A stretch of DNA of 64,000 nucleotides from IMG/VR virus record IMGVR_UViG_3300031963_000107, positions 1 to 64,000 of that record; one strand, 5' to 3'. Shown here piece after piece: positions 34,715 through 43,244 of the stretch; position 1 is the stretch's first letter, and each line of letters starts with the position of its first letter. A program made the translations under genes and the position numbers. The notes beneath the pieces were generated by a model, which was not told where the DNA came from, did no database searches, and saw only the letters and a program-made list of their open reading frames with translations. Source of the stretch: a virus.

Positions 34715-35722
34715 ATGAAAACAGCTTTAGTTTGCGGAGCAGGAGGATTTATTGGTAGCCATATGGTTAAAAGATTAAAAAAGGATGGCTATTGGGTAAG
34801 AGGGGTAGATTTAAAATACCCAGAACATTCTGAAACAAAAGCAGATGAATTTATTGTTGGTGATTTAAGAGATGAGCAATTAGTTAGCAGGGTTTTGTGG
34901 TCGCCAAAACAACATAATTTACTAGATAAGGATAATGCATTTGATTTAGTAATTCAAATGGCGGCGGATATGGGTGGCGCAGGGTATATTTTTTCAGGAG
35001 ATAATGATGCAAATGTTATGCATAACTCTGCATTGGTAAATTTAAATATTGCATTTTACGCTTCCAAATGTGGCGTTAAAAAATTATTCTTTTCATCAAG
35101 CGCTTGCGCATACCCACAAGAAATACAAGAGTCTACAGACAACAAAGGTTTAAAAGAAAGTGATTGTTTCCCGGCTAACCCAGACAGTCCTTATGGATGG
35201 GAAAAGATATTTAGTGAAATATTATTTGATTCTTTTTACAGAAATTATGGTCTTGATATAAGAATAGCTAGATTTCATAATATATTTGGAGAAGATGGTA
35301 CATGGAGTGGTGGTAAAGAAAAAGCACCAGCAGCTGTTACTAGAAAAGTATGCGAAACTGAAGATGGGGGAGAAATAGAAATATGGGGAGATGGTTTGCA
35401 AACAAGGTCTTTTTTATACATAGATGAATGTATAGAAGGCGTAATGAGATTGCTTGAATCTGATTATAGAAAGCCAGTTAATATTGGTTCTGATGAAATT
35501 ATATCTATTAACGATTTAGCTAAATTAGTAATTAGCATTTCGGGTAAAAATATAAAAATTAAAAATATAGAATCTAACGCAATAGGCGTAAGGGGAAGAA
35601 ATTCAAATAATGAGTTAATACAAGAAGTTTTAGGGTGGCGACCATCAAAGCCTTTAAAAACAGGGTTAGAAAATTTATATGTTTGGATAGATAATCAAGT
35701 TAATAAAAACGCAAGTATATGA
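34715..35722 (+). CDS. GDP-mannose 3,5-epimerase-like enzyme
   Basis: A protein of 335 residues of the extended short-chain dehydrogenase family. The NAD-binding motif is GAGGFIGSH at 8-16. SSACAYP contains C131, YGWEK contains Y160 and K164, and GGKEKAPAA contains K203. The plant GDP-mannose 3,5-epimerase catalytic set (C145, Y174, K178, K217) has the same spacing of 29, 4 and 39 residues. Further family matches are AADMGG, RFHNIFGEDGTW, WGDGLQTRSF and GVRGRNS. It would convert GDP-D-mannose to GDP-L-galactose/GDP-L-gulose. It is placed between the methyltransferases in a glycosylation cluster that includes a GDP-sugar-using GT11. Confidence 0.88.
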   Translation: MKTALVCGAGGFIGSHMVKRLKKDGYWVRGVDLKYPEHSETKADEFIVGDLRDEQLVSRVLWSPKQHNLLDKDNAFDLVIQMAADMGGAGYIFSGDNDANVMHNSALVNLNIAFYASKCGVKKLFFSSSACAYPQEIQESTDNKGLKESDCFPANPDSPYGWEKIFSEILFDSFYRNYGLDIRIARFHNIFGEDGTWSGGKEKAPAAVTRKVCETEDGGEIEIWGDGLQTRSFLYIDECIEGVMRLLESDYRKPVNIGSDEIISINDLAKLVISISGKNIKIKNIESNAIGVRGRNSNNELIQEVLGWRPSKPLKTGLENLYVWIDNQVNKNASI

Positions 35723-36354
35723 TGATTTCATTTGACTATTTAGTCAACAAGCATAAGTTAGATATAAACGGTGTATTGCATTTGGGAGCTTCTACCGGAC
35801 AGGAAAGAGATGTCTATGACAGTTATTGCAAGGGAAAGGTTATATGGGTAGAGGCTATACCCAAAGTTTATTTAGACCTTCAGCAAAATATAAAACTATA
35901 CCCACAACAAACAGCATATAATGCTTGCTTGAGTAATGTGGATGGCGATGAAGTAGTATTTAATGTTTCAAATAATGAAAGCCAAAGTTCATCTATTTTG
36001 GAGTTAGGTGTTCATGCATTGATTCACCCGGAAGTGCATTATGTAGAGCAAATAGCCATGAGAACGGAAAGGGTAGATACATTGCTAAAAAATGTAGATG
36101 TATCAGGTATTAACTTTTTAAACGTTGATTTACAAGGTGCGGAACATTTGGCAATAGAAGGGATGGGCGATTTGATTAAGAATATTGATTACGCATTACT
36201 TGAGGTAAATATGAGGGAAACTTATAAAGGGTGTATGTTGATAGAGGAACTTGATTATTTTATGCTGCAAAGAGGATTTGAAAGAGTTGAAACAGGAGAA
36301 TGGGTAGCCGAAACATGGACAGACGCATTATACATCCGAAAATACAAAATATGA
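35719..36354 (+). CDS. FkbM-family methyltransferase
   Basis: A protein of 211 residues. It has HLGASTGQERDVY as motif I, VIWVEAIPKVYLDLQQN, ACLSNVDGDEVVFNV, SSSILELG and a conserved core INFLNVDLQGAEHLAIEGM. This is the FkbM O-methyltransferase pattern, frequent in polysaccharide and flagellin glycan clusters. ATGATGA at the start overlaps the previous stop; either ATG is possible. It overlaps the next gene by 4 bases. Likely O-methylates a sugar of the phage-specified glycan. Confidence 0.82.
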   Translation: MMISFDYLVNKHKLDINGVLHLGASTGQERDVYDSYCKGKVIWVEAIPKVYLDLQQNIKLYPQQTAYNACLSNVDGDEVVFNVSNNESQSSSILELGVHALIHPEVHYVEQIAMRTERVDTLLKNVDVSGINFLNVDLQGAEHLAIEGMGDLIKNIDYALLEVNMRETYKGCMLIEELDYFMLQRGFERVETGEWVAETWTDALYIRKYKI

Positions 36355-37154
36355 TACACATACCAGAAGAATTTACTCCAACAATAAATACAATATACCC
36401 TTGGGAGAATGATATTATATTTGAAGATTGGGTTTCACACGAGCATATACCTAATACGGAAAGGCATTATCTTCCGATTCAATGGACAGCATATCATGTT
36501 AATAATAATTATGGGAATAATTCTGTAGCGAGAAAACAATTGCAAGATTATGTAGATAAGTTACCTAAAGATTTAAAGTATTGGACTATCTGCCAATATG
36601 ATGACGGAGTAATGACAGATTTTAAAGATTTGGATATTCTAGTCTTTAGTATGAGTAAAAAGACAGGGGTAGAAATACCTTTATTGTGTAAGCCACACTC
36701 ATATAGATGGAATGGGAAGAAGTCTATTCTTGCATCTTTTATTGGCACACATACTCATCCGATTAGGGAAAATGTATTTAATATAAAAAATAAGGATTAT
36801 TACGTTTCGGACAAAGAGCATAATATACAAGATTTTTGCGATATAATTTCTCATTCATTATTTGGATTATGTCCAAGAGGGTATGGCTTAAATAGTTTTA
36901 GAATAGCAGAATGTATGCAATATGAAACTATTCCTGTATATATTTCTGATGAATTCATTGGCTGTTTTGATGCTAATTTTGAAGATTATGGAATTGTGAT
37001 AGAAGAAAAAGATGCAAATAAAATAGAAGAAATTCTAAAAGGTTATACCGATTTGCAGATAGTTGATAAGCAGTTGAAAATCAAAGAGATATACAATGAG
37101 TATTATACATACGAAGGAGCTTTTAACAAGATTAAAAACATTATATGCAAATAG
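36351..37154 (+). CDS. Exostosin/GT47-like glycosyltransferase
   Basis: I place the start at 36351, where ATGA overlaps the FkbM stop, giving 267 residues. The open frame extends to 36300 but the extra part lies inside the upstream gene. The diagnostic C-terminal segment is LFGLCPRGYGLNSFRIAEC followed by ETIPVYISD, the exostosin-domain nucleotide-sugar binding signature. The middle has a short SFIGTHTHPIREN motif typical of such phage/host GT47-like proteins. Donor unknown. Overlaps the next transferase by 10 bases. Confidence 0.75.
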   Translation: MIHIPEEFTPTINTIYPWENDIIFEDWVSHEHIPNTERHYLPIQWTAYHVNNNYGNNSVARKQLQDYVDKLPKDLKYWTICQYDDGVMTDFKDLDILVFSMSKKTGVEIPLLCKPHSYRWNGKKSILASFIGTHTHPIRENVFNIKNKDYYVSDKEHNIQDFCDIISHSLFGLCPRGYGLNSFRIAECMQYETIPVYISDEFIGCFDANFEDYGIVIEEKDANKIEEILKGYTDLQIVDKQLKIKEIYNEYYTYEGAFNKIKNIICK

Positions 37155-37690
37155 CAGTGATTCATAATTTTGATTCGGCTGCTAGATTTGATATGTTAAT
37201 GCAGGAATTTAAGACTCAAGGCATAAGAGATTTTAAATTTTTCCCGGCAGTTCATGATAGTCATTCGGTTAAGAAAGCTATAAATTTAGCGCACAAGCAA
37301 TGCGTTAAGTACGCTTTAGATAATAGTTTACCTGAAATATGCATAATGGAAGACGATGTTCGTTTTACTAACAAGGATAGTTTTTCTTATTTTTTAGAGC
37401 ATAAACCTGAAGATTTTGATGTATATTTAAGTGGTATTTATTTAGGAGAGATTTTGGAGGATAATTCGGTAAAAGAATTTTCCGGATTTCATTGTTATAT
37501 TGTAAATAAAAGATTCTACGAAACGTACTTATCATTGCCTGATGATGCTCACATTGACAGAGCGTTGGCGGGTCTTGGAAAGTATTATGTATCTAGCCCT
37601 TTTGTAGCAATTCAGCACAATGGATTTTCCTATAATACAAAAATGGAAATGAATTATGATGACCTTTTAATAGGAAGAGAATTATATTAA
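37145..37690 (+). CDS. GT25-like glycosyltransferase, short
   Basis: A protein of 181 residues. It carries ICIMEDDVRF, equivalent to the acidic metal site of GT25 enzymes, followed by FSGFHCYIVNKRFYE and HIDRAL. It is shorter than the GT25-like protein at 32055 and lacks its NLPERTDRL start, so it represents a divergent subfamily. Last gene of the eight-gene glycosylation island. After it comes a 72-base AT-rich gap with a promoter candidate for the portal operon. Confidence 0.65.
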   Translation: MQIAVIHNFDSAARFDMLMQEFKTQGIRDFKFFPAVHDSHSVKKAINLAHKQCVKYALDNSLPEICIMEDDVRFTNKDSFSYFLEHKPEDFDVYLSGIYLGEILEDNSVKEFSGFHCYIVNKRFYETYLSLPDDAHIDRALAGLGKYYVSSPFVAIQHNGFSYNTKMEMNYDDLLIGRELY

Positions 37691-37708
37691 TTTAATTAAT
37701 AAATATAT

Positions 37709-37741
37709 TTTGTTTTTTTTATTTACTTTTAATTAATTTTG
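37709..37741 (+). promoter_or_regulatory. Candidate promoter upstream of portal gene
   Basis: TTTG (37709-37712) and TAATTTTG (37734-37741) are separated by 21 bases, at the upper end of the Bacteroidota spacing. The portal ATG follows 21 bases later. It would allow capsid genes to be transcribed independently of terminase and glycosylation genes. Confidence 0.5.
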
Positions 37742-37762
37742 GTAATAAATTTTATTTAGTTA

Positions 37763-40129
37763 ATGCAACAAGCTACAAATACATACCCTAATCAACAGAT
37801 TGACCCAAGGGAAAAAGGATATGATTGGATACTTCAATATTGCAAAGCGGCATGGGGTGATTCCCGTGGTTATGTGCCAAATAATATGTTGAATTTTGGT
37901 CAATCAAAAATGAATGAAATAAGAGAGTATGCATTAGGAAGACAAAGTACTACAAAGTATAAAAAACTTTTAAATGTAGATGAGCAAACAGATAAGACAT
38001 GGCTTAATACGGATTGGACTCCGCCATCATTTTTAACAAAGTATAGAGAGATAGCTATTTCAAAACTTGTTCAAAGGCGTTATGATTTGCAAGCGTTTGC
38101 AGTTGACCCTTTAGCTAAAAGTGAAGAAGATGAACGCTTTAATGAAATGAAGGTTAAAGTAATGATGCGTGAAGCTGCAATTAAAGCAGGTAATGAGCAA
38201 TTAGCTAATAGTCCAGTATTAAAGCCAATGGAAGGCGAGCCTGAAGATATGGAGCAGTTGTTAATGGAACAACAATTTGGCTACAAACATGTTATGGCAA
38301 TGGAGGCAGAATGTGCTATCGCTTTAACGATGTATAAAAATAAATTTGACGAAAAAAGAAAAAGAACTATTGAAAATTTATTTGATTTTGGTATTGGTGG
38401 ATATACTGAATATATAGATGAGAATGGTGCGGTAAATGTGAGAGAGGTTAATCCAGAAAATTTAGTATTATCATATTGCGCAAAAAATGATTTTTCCGAT
38501 TTGGTACATTTTGGAGAAGTTAGAGAAGTATATGTAGGGGACTTGGCACCTTATTTTTCCCCCGACCAATTAAACTTGATAGTTCAATCTGTAGCCGGAC
38601 GCTTTGGTAATCCATCTAACTTTATGTATGGCACAGATTATTCAAAATATTGGAATCGTTTTAAGGTGCTTATTTTAGACTTTGAATTCCTATCATGGAA
38701 TGATTACACTTATAAAGAAGAAATAGATAACAGAGGCAATGCTCGTTTTGGTAAAACAAAGTATCAGGATTTAAATAAAGCGGATTTAGCGGTAAATGAA
38801 AAAGGGACTATTGAAAAATTTGATTACGCAGGTTCTGTACCTAGTTTAGTTGACTCAAAGAGTAAAGGTCAAGCCGAGCCTGTATATATGCCTGTTACTA
38901 AAAAGGTTGTTTATAAGTGTAAGTGGTTGATTCAAACTGATTATATGTACGATTGGGGGATGTCTGAAAATCAAATTAGAAAACCTTCGTCTTGGTGGGA
39001 TACTAAATTGAATATCCAATTATACTCATGGAATTTTTATAAAATGCGTTTTGCAGGTATTACAGAAAGATTGATTCCATTAGAAGATAAAGCGTGTTTG
39101 GCTTGGTTTAGGCTTCAAAATATGTCTAATAAATTAATTCCATATTTAATAAATATAGATTTAAATGCATTAGAAGGAGTTGATTTTGGAGGCGGTGGGG
39201 ATAAGATGAATCCGACAAAGGTTATGGATTTTATATTTTCTAATTTTGTTGTACCTTATCGCTCAACAGACTTATTAAGTCAAAATCCAAACTATAAGCC
39301 AGTCAGTATTGAAGCTTCGGGGCAATTAGCCGTATTTGGTCAATTGTATCAAGAGTTACAAAATACCATTGATATGATGCGTCAAATATCAGGATTAAAT
39401 GAATTGACAGATGGCTCTACTCCAAATGCAAAAACATTAGTTCCAGTTGCAAATGCTGCAATGGAAAGTACTAATAATGCCTTATACTTATTGAGTTTTG
39501 CAGATAAGCAATTGGTGCAAAATGTTGCAGATGCTATTGTTGCAAAAGTGCAAATAGCTGTTAAATTAGGTAAGGTAGAAGGTTATGGTAGAGCGTTAGG
39601 TACGGAAACTGTTAAATTTTTCCAAATCAATCCTGATATATCTATTCATGAATTTGGTATATTTATTGAAGATAGTCCAGCTGATTATGAAAGACAGCAG
39701 TTGATACAAGAATTAAATATTAGAGATTCTCAAGGACTTATTGAACCGGAAGACAAAATACTTGTAATGAGTTGTCGTAATTTAAAAATGGCAGCAATGA
39801 TACTTGCATATAAGATTAAGAAGCGTAGAGAGAAGATGCAAGAATATGAATTGCAAAAAGTAAGAGAAGCCGCTCAAGGTAATGCAATGGCAGTTCAAAC
39901 AGCTGAACAAGAAAAGCGTCTTACATTGCAAGACCAATTAAATGCAGATATAGCTAAAATTAATGCTGAAAAACAATGGGAATATATTATTCAAATGGGT
40001 AAGAAGGATAAAGATATTCAAGAAGCTGAAATACAAAAAGAAGCAAAAGTTATTGCTCAAAGAATAGCAGCAGATGCTAGAATAGCGGTAAGCGACAAAA
40101 AGCAAGTACAAACAATGAAAACAAAATAA
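37763..40129 (+). CDS. Portal protein
   Basis: A protein of 788 residues, in the size range of podoviral and crAss-like portals. The first 130 residues are helical. The stem/crown part contains long Gln/Glu/Lys-rich helices at the C-terminus (about residues 690-785), suitable for the barrel. Segments such as FGIGGYTEYIDENGAVNVREVNPENL and ISGLNELTDGSTPNAKTLVPVANAAMESTNNAL are typical of phage portals. It is followed after one base by a ferritin-like gene, then scaffold and capsid genes, which fits the portal position. Confidence 0.75.
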   Translation: MQQATNTYPNQQIDPREKGYDWILQYCKAAWGDSRGYVPNNMLNFGQSKMNEIREYALGRQSTTKYKKLLNVDEQTDKTWLNTDWTPPSFLTKYREIAISKLVQRRYDLQAFAVDPLAKSEEDERFNEMKVKVMMREAAIKAGNEQLANSPVLKPMEGEPEDMEQLLMEQQFGYKHVMAMEAECAIALTMYKNKFDEKRKRTIENLFDFGIGGYTEYIDENGAVNVREVNPENLVLSYCAKNDFSDLVHFGEVREVYVGDLAPYFSPDQLNLIVQSVAGRFGNPSNFMYGTDYSKYWNRFKVLILDFEFLSWNDYTYKEEIDNRGNARFGKTKYQDLNKADLAVNEKGTIEKFDYAGSVPSLVDSKSKGQAEPVYMPVTKKVVYKCKWLIQTDYMYDWGMSENQIRKPSSWWDTKLNIQLYSWNFYKMRFAGITERLIPLEDKACLAWFRLQNMSNKLIPYLINIDLNALEGVDFGGGGDKMNPTKVMDFIFSNFVVPYRSTDLLSQNPNYKPVSIEASGQLAVFGQLYQELQNTIDMMRQISGLNELTDGSTPNAKTLVPVANAAMESTNNALYLLSFADKQLVQNVADAIVAKVQIAVKLGKVEGYGRALGTETVKFFQINPDISIHEFGIFIEDSPADYERQQLIQELNIRDSQGLIEPEDKILVMSCRNLKMAAMILAYKIKKRREKMQEYELQKVREAAQGNAMAVQTAEQEKRLTLQDQLNADIAKINAEKQWEYIIQMGKKDKDIQEAEIQKEAKVIAQRIAADARIAVSDKKQVQTMKTK

Positions 40130-40130
40130 A

Positions 40131-40625
40131 ATGGTAAAATCTTTATTATCGAAAAGTATGAAAAGCGTCTTGCAAGAGGCGTTATATTTAGAATTGTATC
40201 AGTCTAATCTTTGGAAAGCTTTGGCTAACCAAATGCAACAATATGGCTTTTTTGGTACGCAAAAGTATTTTTTAACAGAAAGCGCTGAAGAATTAACGCA
40301 TTATCAAATGCATGTTGAATTCCAAAATGACATGGGTGATTGCGCTGACATGCCTTCAATTGAAGCTATTAAAGATAAAGTAAAAACTATTGGCGAATCT
40401 TTAGAAATAGGATACGAAATGGAGCTTGAAGTGTATAATAAATATAAAGAATTTTACAAAAAAGCAGAGGATGAAGATTGTGTAGTAGGGCAATTCTTAT
40501 TACAATTCTTGGAAATACAAAGAAAGGCAGTAGGTCATTATGGTGATTTACTTGCAAAATATGAAATAGCTGAAGCAACTAAAGAGATATTAGAATTTGA
40601 CCAACATATCAACGATGTTCCTTAA
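40131..40625 (+). CDS. Ferritin-like protein
   Basis: A protein of 164 residues with a four-helix ferritin layout. LELY (E21), EELTH (E54 and H57), MELE (E98) and EIQRK (Q130) correspond to E. coli FtnA E17, E50, H53, E94 and Q127. The spacings 33, 3 and 41 between the first three and fourth sites agree with FtnA. NDMGD before the third helix is also ferritin-like. This predicts a working di-iron ferroxidase centre. It is translated directly after portal and before scaffold. It may be a virion component, iron scavenger or oxidative-stress protein; no experimental basis here. Confidence 0.78.
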   Translation: MVKSLLSKSMKSVLQEALYLELYQSNLWKALANQMQQYGFFGTQKYFLTESAEELTHYQMHVEFQNDMGDCADMPSIEAIKDKVKTIGESLEIGYEMELEVYNKYKEFYKKAEDEDCVVGQFLLQFLEIQRKAVGHYGDLLAKYEIAEATKEILEFDQHINDVP

Positions 40626-40656
40626 ATATATAATTTCGTAACGAAAAAACACAAAC

Positions 40657-41799
40657 ATGTCAGAAGAGCAAAATCAACAAACAACACAGGAAGAAACAAA
40701 ACCGGTTTACAAGGCTAGTACCGGTATTCCAAGCGTAGATGATTACAGAGAAGCCGAAAGTCATAACTTTAAAGCCGAAGAGAACGAAGCGCAGGTAGAA
40801 ACGCAAACGCAAATTCAAAATGAGGACACCGCAGCAGTTAGTAATAATACGCCACCTGAAGAAAATGCATCTTCATTCACAATGCCATCACTTGATGGAA
40901 CAGATGTAGAAGAAGCTAATTCAGCAAGCGCAACAATTGCCGATTGGAAGGAAGAGTTAAAAAAAGCAAATCCAAAAGATATTCTAAAAGAATTAGGATA
41001 TGACGATTTTTTAGCAGAATTTGCAGAGTACAGAAAGAATGGAGGAGATGCGTATAAATATTTAGAAGCAAGAGCATTTGATTGGGATACAGTTTCACAT
41101 CAAGATTTAATTTTAGATGAATTAAAGTCGCAATATCCACATCTAACTGAAGATAAAGTTGAAAGACTATATCAGTCTAAATACAAGCAATCAGATATGG
41201 CATCTGATGAAGATAGAGAAATTGGATTAATTCAATTAGAGGCAGACGCAGAACTTGTAAGACAAAAAAGAGTTACCGAACAGAAGCAATTCCAAATACC
41301 AGACCCTGCAAGAACGCAAGAGGCGAATACGCAGGCAATGTACGAGGAGCAGCGGAAGTTAGAAATAGACCAATCACAAAAGATTATTCAATTTTTTCAG
41401 GAACACGAAGCCACTAAAAACTTATATCAAAGCAAGAGAGTTGCTATTGATTTGGGTGATAATGGTAAATTCAATTTCAACATTGATAAACCTGAAAATC
41501 TAATGTCAGTAGCGTTAGATTCAGAAAAATGGCAAAGAGCAATATCAGTAAATCCGCAAGAGGCAGATGTGAGCAAGCTTATTCCAGATGTCGCTAAATT
41601 GCAAAAAATTGCATTAGTGGCAATGAATCCAAACTACGAGAGAGATTTAGTGAACTATGGTAAATCATTGGGGCTGAAAGCTATTGTGGAAGAAGGGCAG
41701 AACGCACGAAGACCAATAGGTAATACACCTGCCCAACCCAATGAATCGTTTGCTGAAGCTATTAAAACAAGAGCTAAAGTAAGCACACTAGGCAGGTAG
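40657..41799 (+). CDS. Scaffold-like protein
   Basis: A protein of 380 residues. The first 90 residues are acidic and Gln/Thr/Ser/Asn-rich (disordered). The rest is charged and helical (about 100-260), with a short beta segment (VAIDLGDNGKFNFNIDKPENL) near residue 270, and the end is basic. Acidic, helical and directly before the major capsid gene is the usual profile of a scaffolding protein. No protease motif was seen. Leader is A-rich (AAAAAACACAAAC before the ATG). Confidence 0.65.
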   Translation: MSEEQNQQTTQEETKPVYKASTGIPSVDDYREAESHNFKAEENEAQVETQTQIQNEDTAAVSNNTPPEENASSFTMPSLDGTDVEEANSASATIADWKEELKKANPKDILKELGYDDFLAEFAEYRKNGGDAYKYLEARAFDWDTVSHQDLILDELKSQYPHLTEDKVERLYQSKYKQSDMASDEDREIGLIQLEADAELVRQKRVTEQKQFQIPDPARTQEANTQAMYEEQRKLEIDQSQKIIQFFQEHEATKNLYQSKRVAIDLGDNGKFNFNIDKPENLMSVALDSEKWQRAISVNPQEADVSKLIPDVAKLQKIALVAMNPNYERDLVNYGKSLGLKAIVEEGQNARRPIGNTPAQPNESFAEAIKTRAKVSTLGR

Positions 41800-41829
41800 A
41801 ATTTATTTTACCTTTAAAAACAAAACAAA

Positions 41830-43182
41830 ATGGCAAATATTGGAAATATAACCAAAGCCTACGTCAGCGCTATTGACCCAGTGCTTGATACGAGAGAGAT
41901 TAACAAATTAGTTACCGACATCCAAAACGAAGATGCGTTAACCGACATTTTATGGTTGGGAGATAGAAAAAAACCAATCGCTACAGGTCAACCTTTGTAC
42001 TACACATTTGTAAACGAAAGTTTATTCAAATTGTTAGATACAACAGGTGGAACAGTTAATGGTTCAGGTACAACTTCATTAAACTTCACTTGTACAGCAG
42101 CGACTTCAGGTCAAGCTCGTAAAGATGATTTAGTGTTAGTTCCTACTGGTGCTATTTCTGCAATCGTTACAAACGTAGTATCTACTTCAGGTATTGATAC
42201 AGTGTATGTTAAAACAGTTTCTGGAGCTAATGCTACTTTAACTGCTGGAGATAAATTATCTTTATTCTCTGTTGCAGTTGGTGAGAACTCTGTTTCTCAA
42301 AGTAACTTACGTTTCGGTTTGACTCGTTACACTAACAAGTATCAAATCTTTAGAGAGATTTCTAAAATTACAGACGTACAAAACGCTGCTACAATCGAGG
42401 TTGAATTTAACGGACAAAACAAGTTTATCGTTAAAGACCATTTAGAGAAAGCAATCCGTTTAAAAGGACAAATCAATGCTGCTTATATCGCAGGTGATAT
42501 GTCAGTTACAACTTTCAGCGATAGCAACCCTATCTTGACTGATGCTAACACTTCTGGCGGAGATGGTGGTGGACCGGTACAAACTACTCGTGGATTGAAC
42601 AAATACATTGAAATGTATGGTTCTACATTAGTAAATGGTACTTTAGGTACAGTACAACAAACAAATATTGATAACGCTTTAGATGTGTTGATTTCTCAAC
42701 GCTCTCCTAAAGATTATTTAGTATTTGGTTCTTCTGCTGCAAAGCGTGCGCATGATACATATTGGAAGGCTTTAGGTTCTTCTGGTGTTCAATCAGTACG
42801 TATTGTAGTTGATGGTAAAGAATTAGATTTGACTGTAGACAAAGTTAGCTACGGTGGATTTGATTTACATTACATGGCAATGCCAATCCAAGACCAACCG
42901 GTATTATTCAGCCAAACTACTATCAATAAGAGTGTTTACTACATTCCTTATAACAATAGAGTTAAAGTTGAAGGCGGTGGTTACGATTCAGCAATGCGTG
43001 TAAGATACGTACCTGCTCAAACCAAGTACGGTAATGACATGATTGGTGAAATCCATACAGGAGCATTATCTCCTGTTAATCCTAACGGAGATGCGATGAA
43101 CTGGACATGTTCTTGGACAACTGCTCAAGGTCTTGAGTGTTTAGGTGTTCAACATTTCTTGCGTCAACAAGTATTATCTTAA
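41830..43182 (+). CDS. Major capsid protein
   Basis: A protein of 450 residues. It follows the scaffold-like gene and is closed by a strong terminator. It has a balanced alpha/beta composition with an N-terminal helix region (DTREINKLVTDIQNEDALTDILWLGDRKKP) and central segments like RFGLTRYTNKYQIFREISKIT, typical of HK97-fold phage capsids in this lineage. Codon choice is visibly biased to CGT, AAC, TTC and GAC compared with neighbours, as expected for the most strongly translated gene. Fold is inferred from context. Confidence 0.78.
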   Translation: MANIGNITKAYVSAIDPVLDTREINKLVTDIQNEDALTDILWLGDRKKPIATGQPLYYTFVNESLFKLLDTTGGTVNGSGTTSLNFTCTAATSGQARKDDLVLVPTGAISAIVTNVVSTSGIDTVYVKTVSGANATLTAGDKLSLFSVAVGENSVSQSNLRFGLTRYTNKYQIFREISKITDVQNAATIEVEFNGQNKFIVKDHLEKAIRLKGQINAAYIAGDMSVTTFSDSNPILTDANTSGGDGGGPVQTTRGLNKYIEMYGSTLVNGTLGTVQQTNIDNALDVLISQRSPKDYLVFGSSAAKRAHDTYWKALGSSGVQSVRIVVDGKELDLTVDKVSYGGFDLHYMAMPIQDQPVLFSQTTINKSVYYIPYNNRVKVEGGGYDSAMRVRYVPAQTKYGNDMIGEIHTGALSPVNPNGDAMNWTCSWTTAQGLECLGVQHFLRQQVLS

Positions 43183-43191
43183 TACAAACTA

Positions 43192-43225
43192 AAAGGGGCG
43201 GTGTAAAAAGCCGCCCTTTATTTTC
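43192..43225 (+). terminator. Rho-independent terminator after capsid gene
   Basis: GGGCGG at 43196-43201 pairs with CCGCCC at 43211-43216 around a TGTAAAAAG loop, extended by A-T pairs, then TTTATTTTC. This is the most GC-rich stem in the window. Confidence 0.85.
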
Positions 43226-43244
43226 ATAATAAAAAACACACAAT

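Noticed and set aside
36300-36350. Longer N-terminus for the GT47-like protein
   Set aside because: The extra 17 codons lie within the FkbM gene. The ATGA overlap at 36351 is the arrangement used by neighbouring genes.
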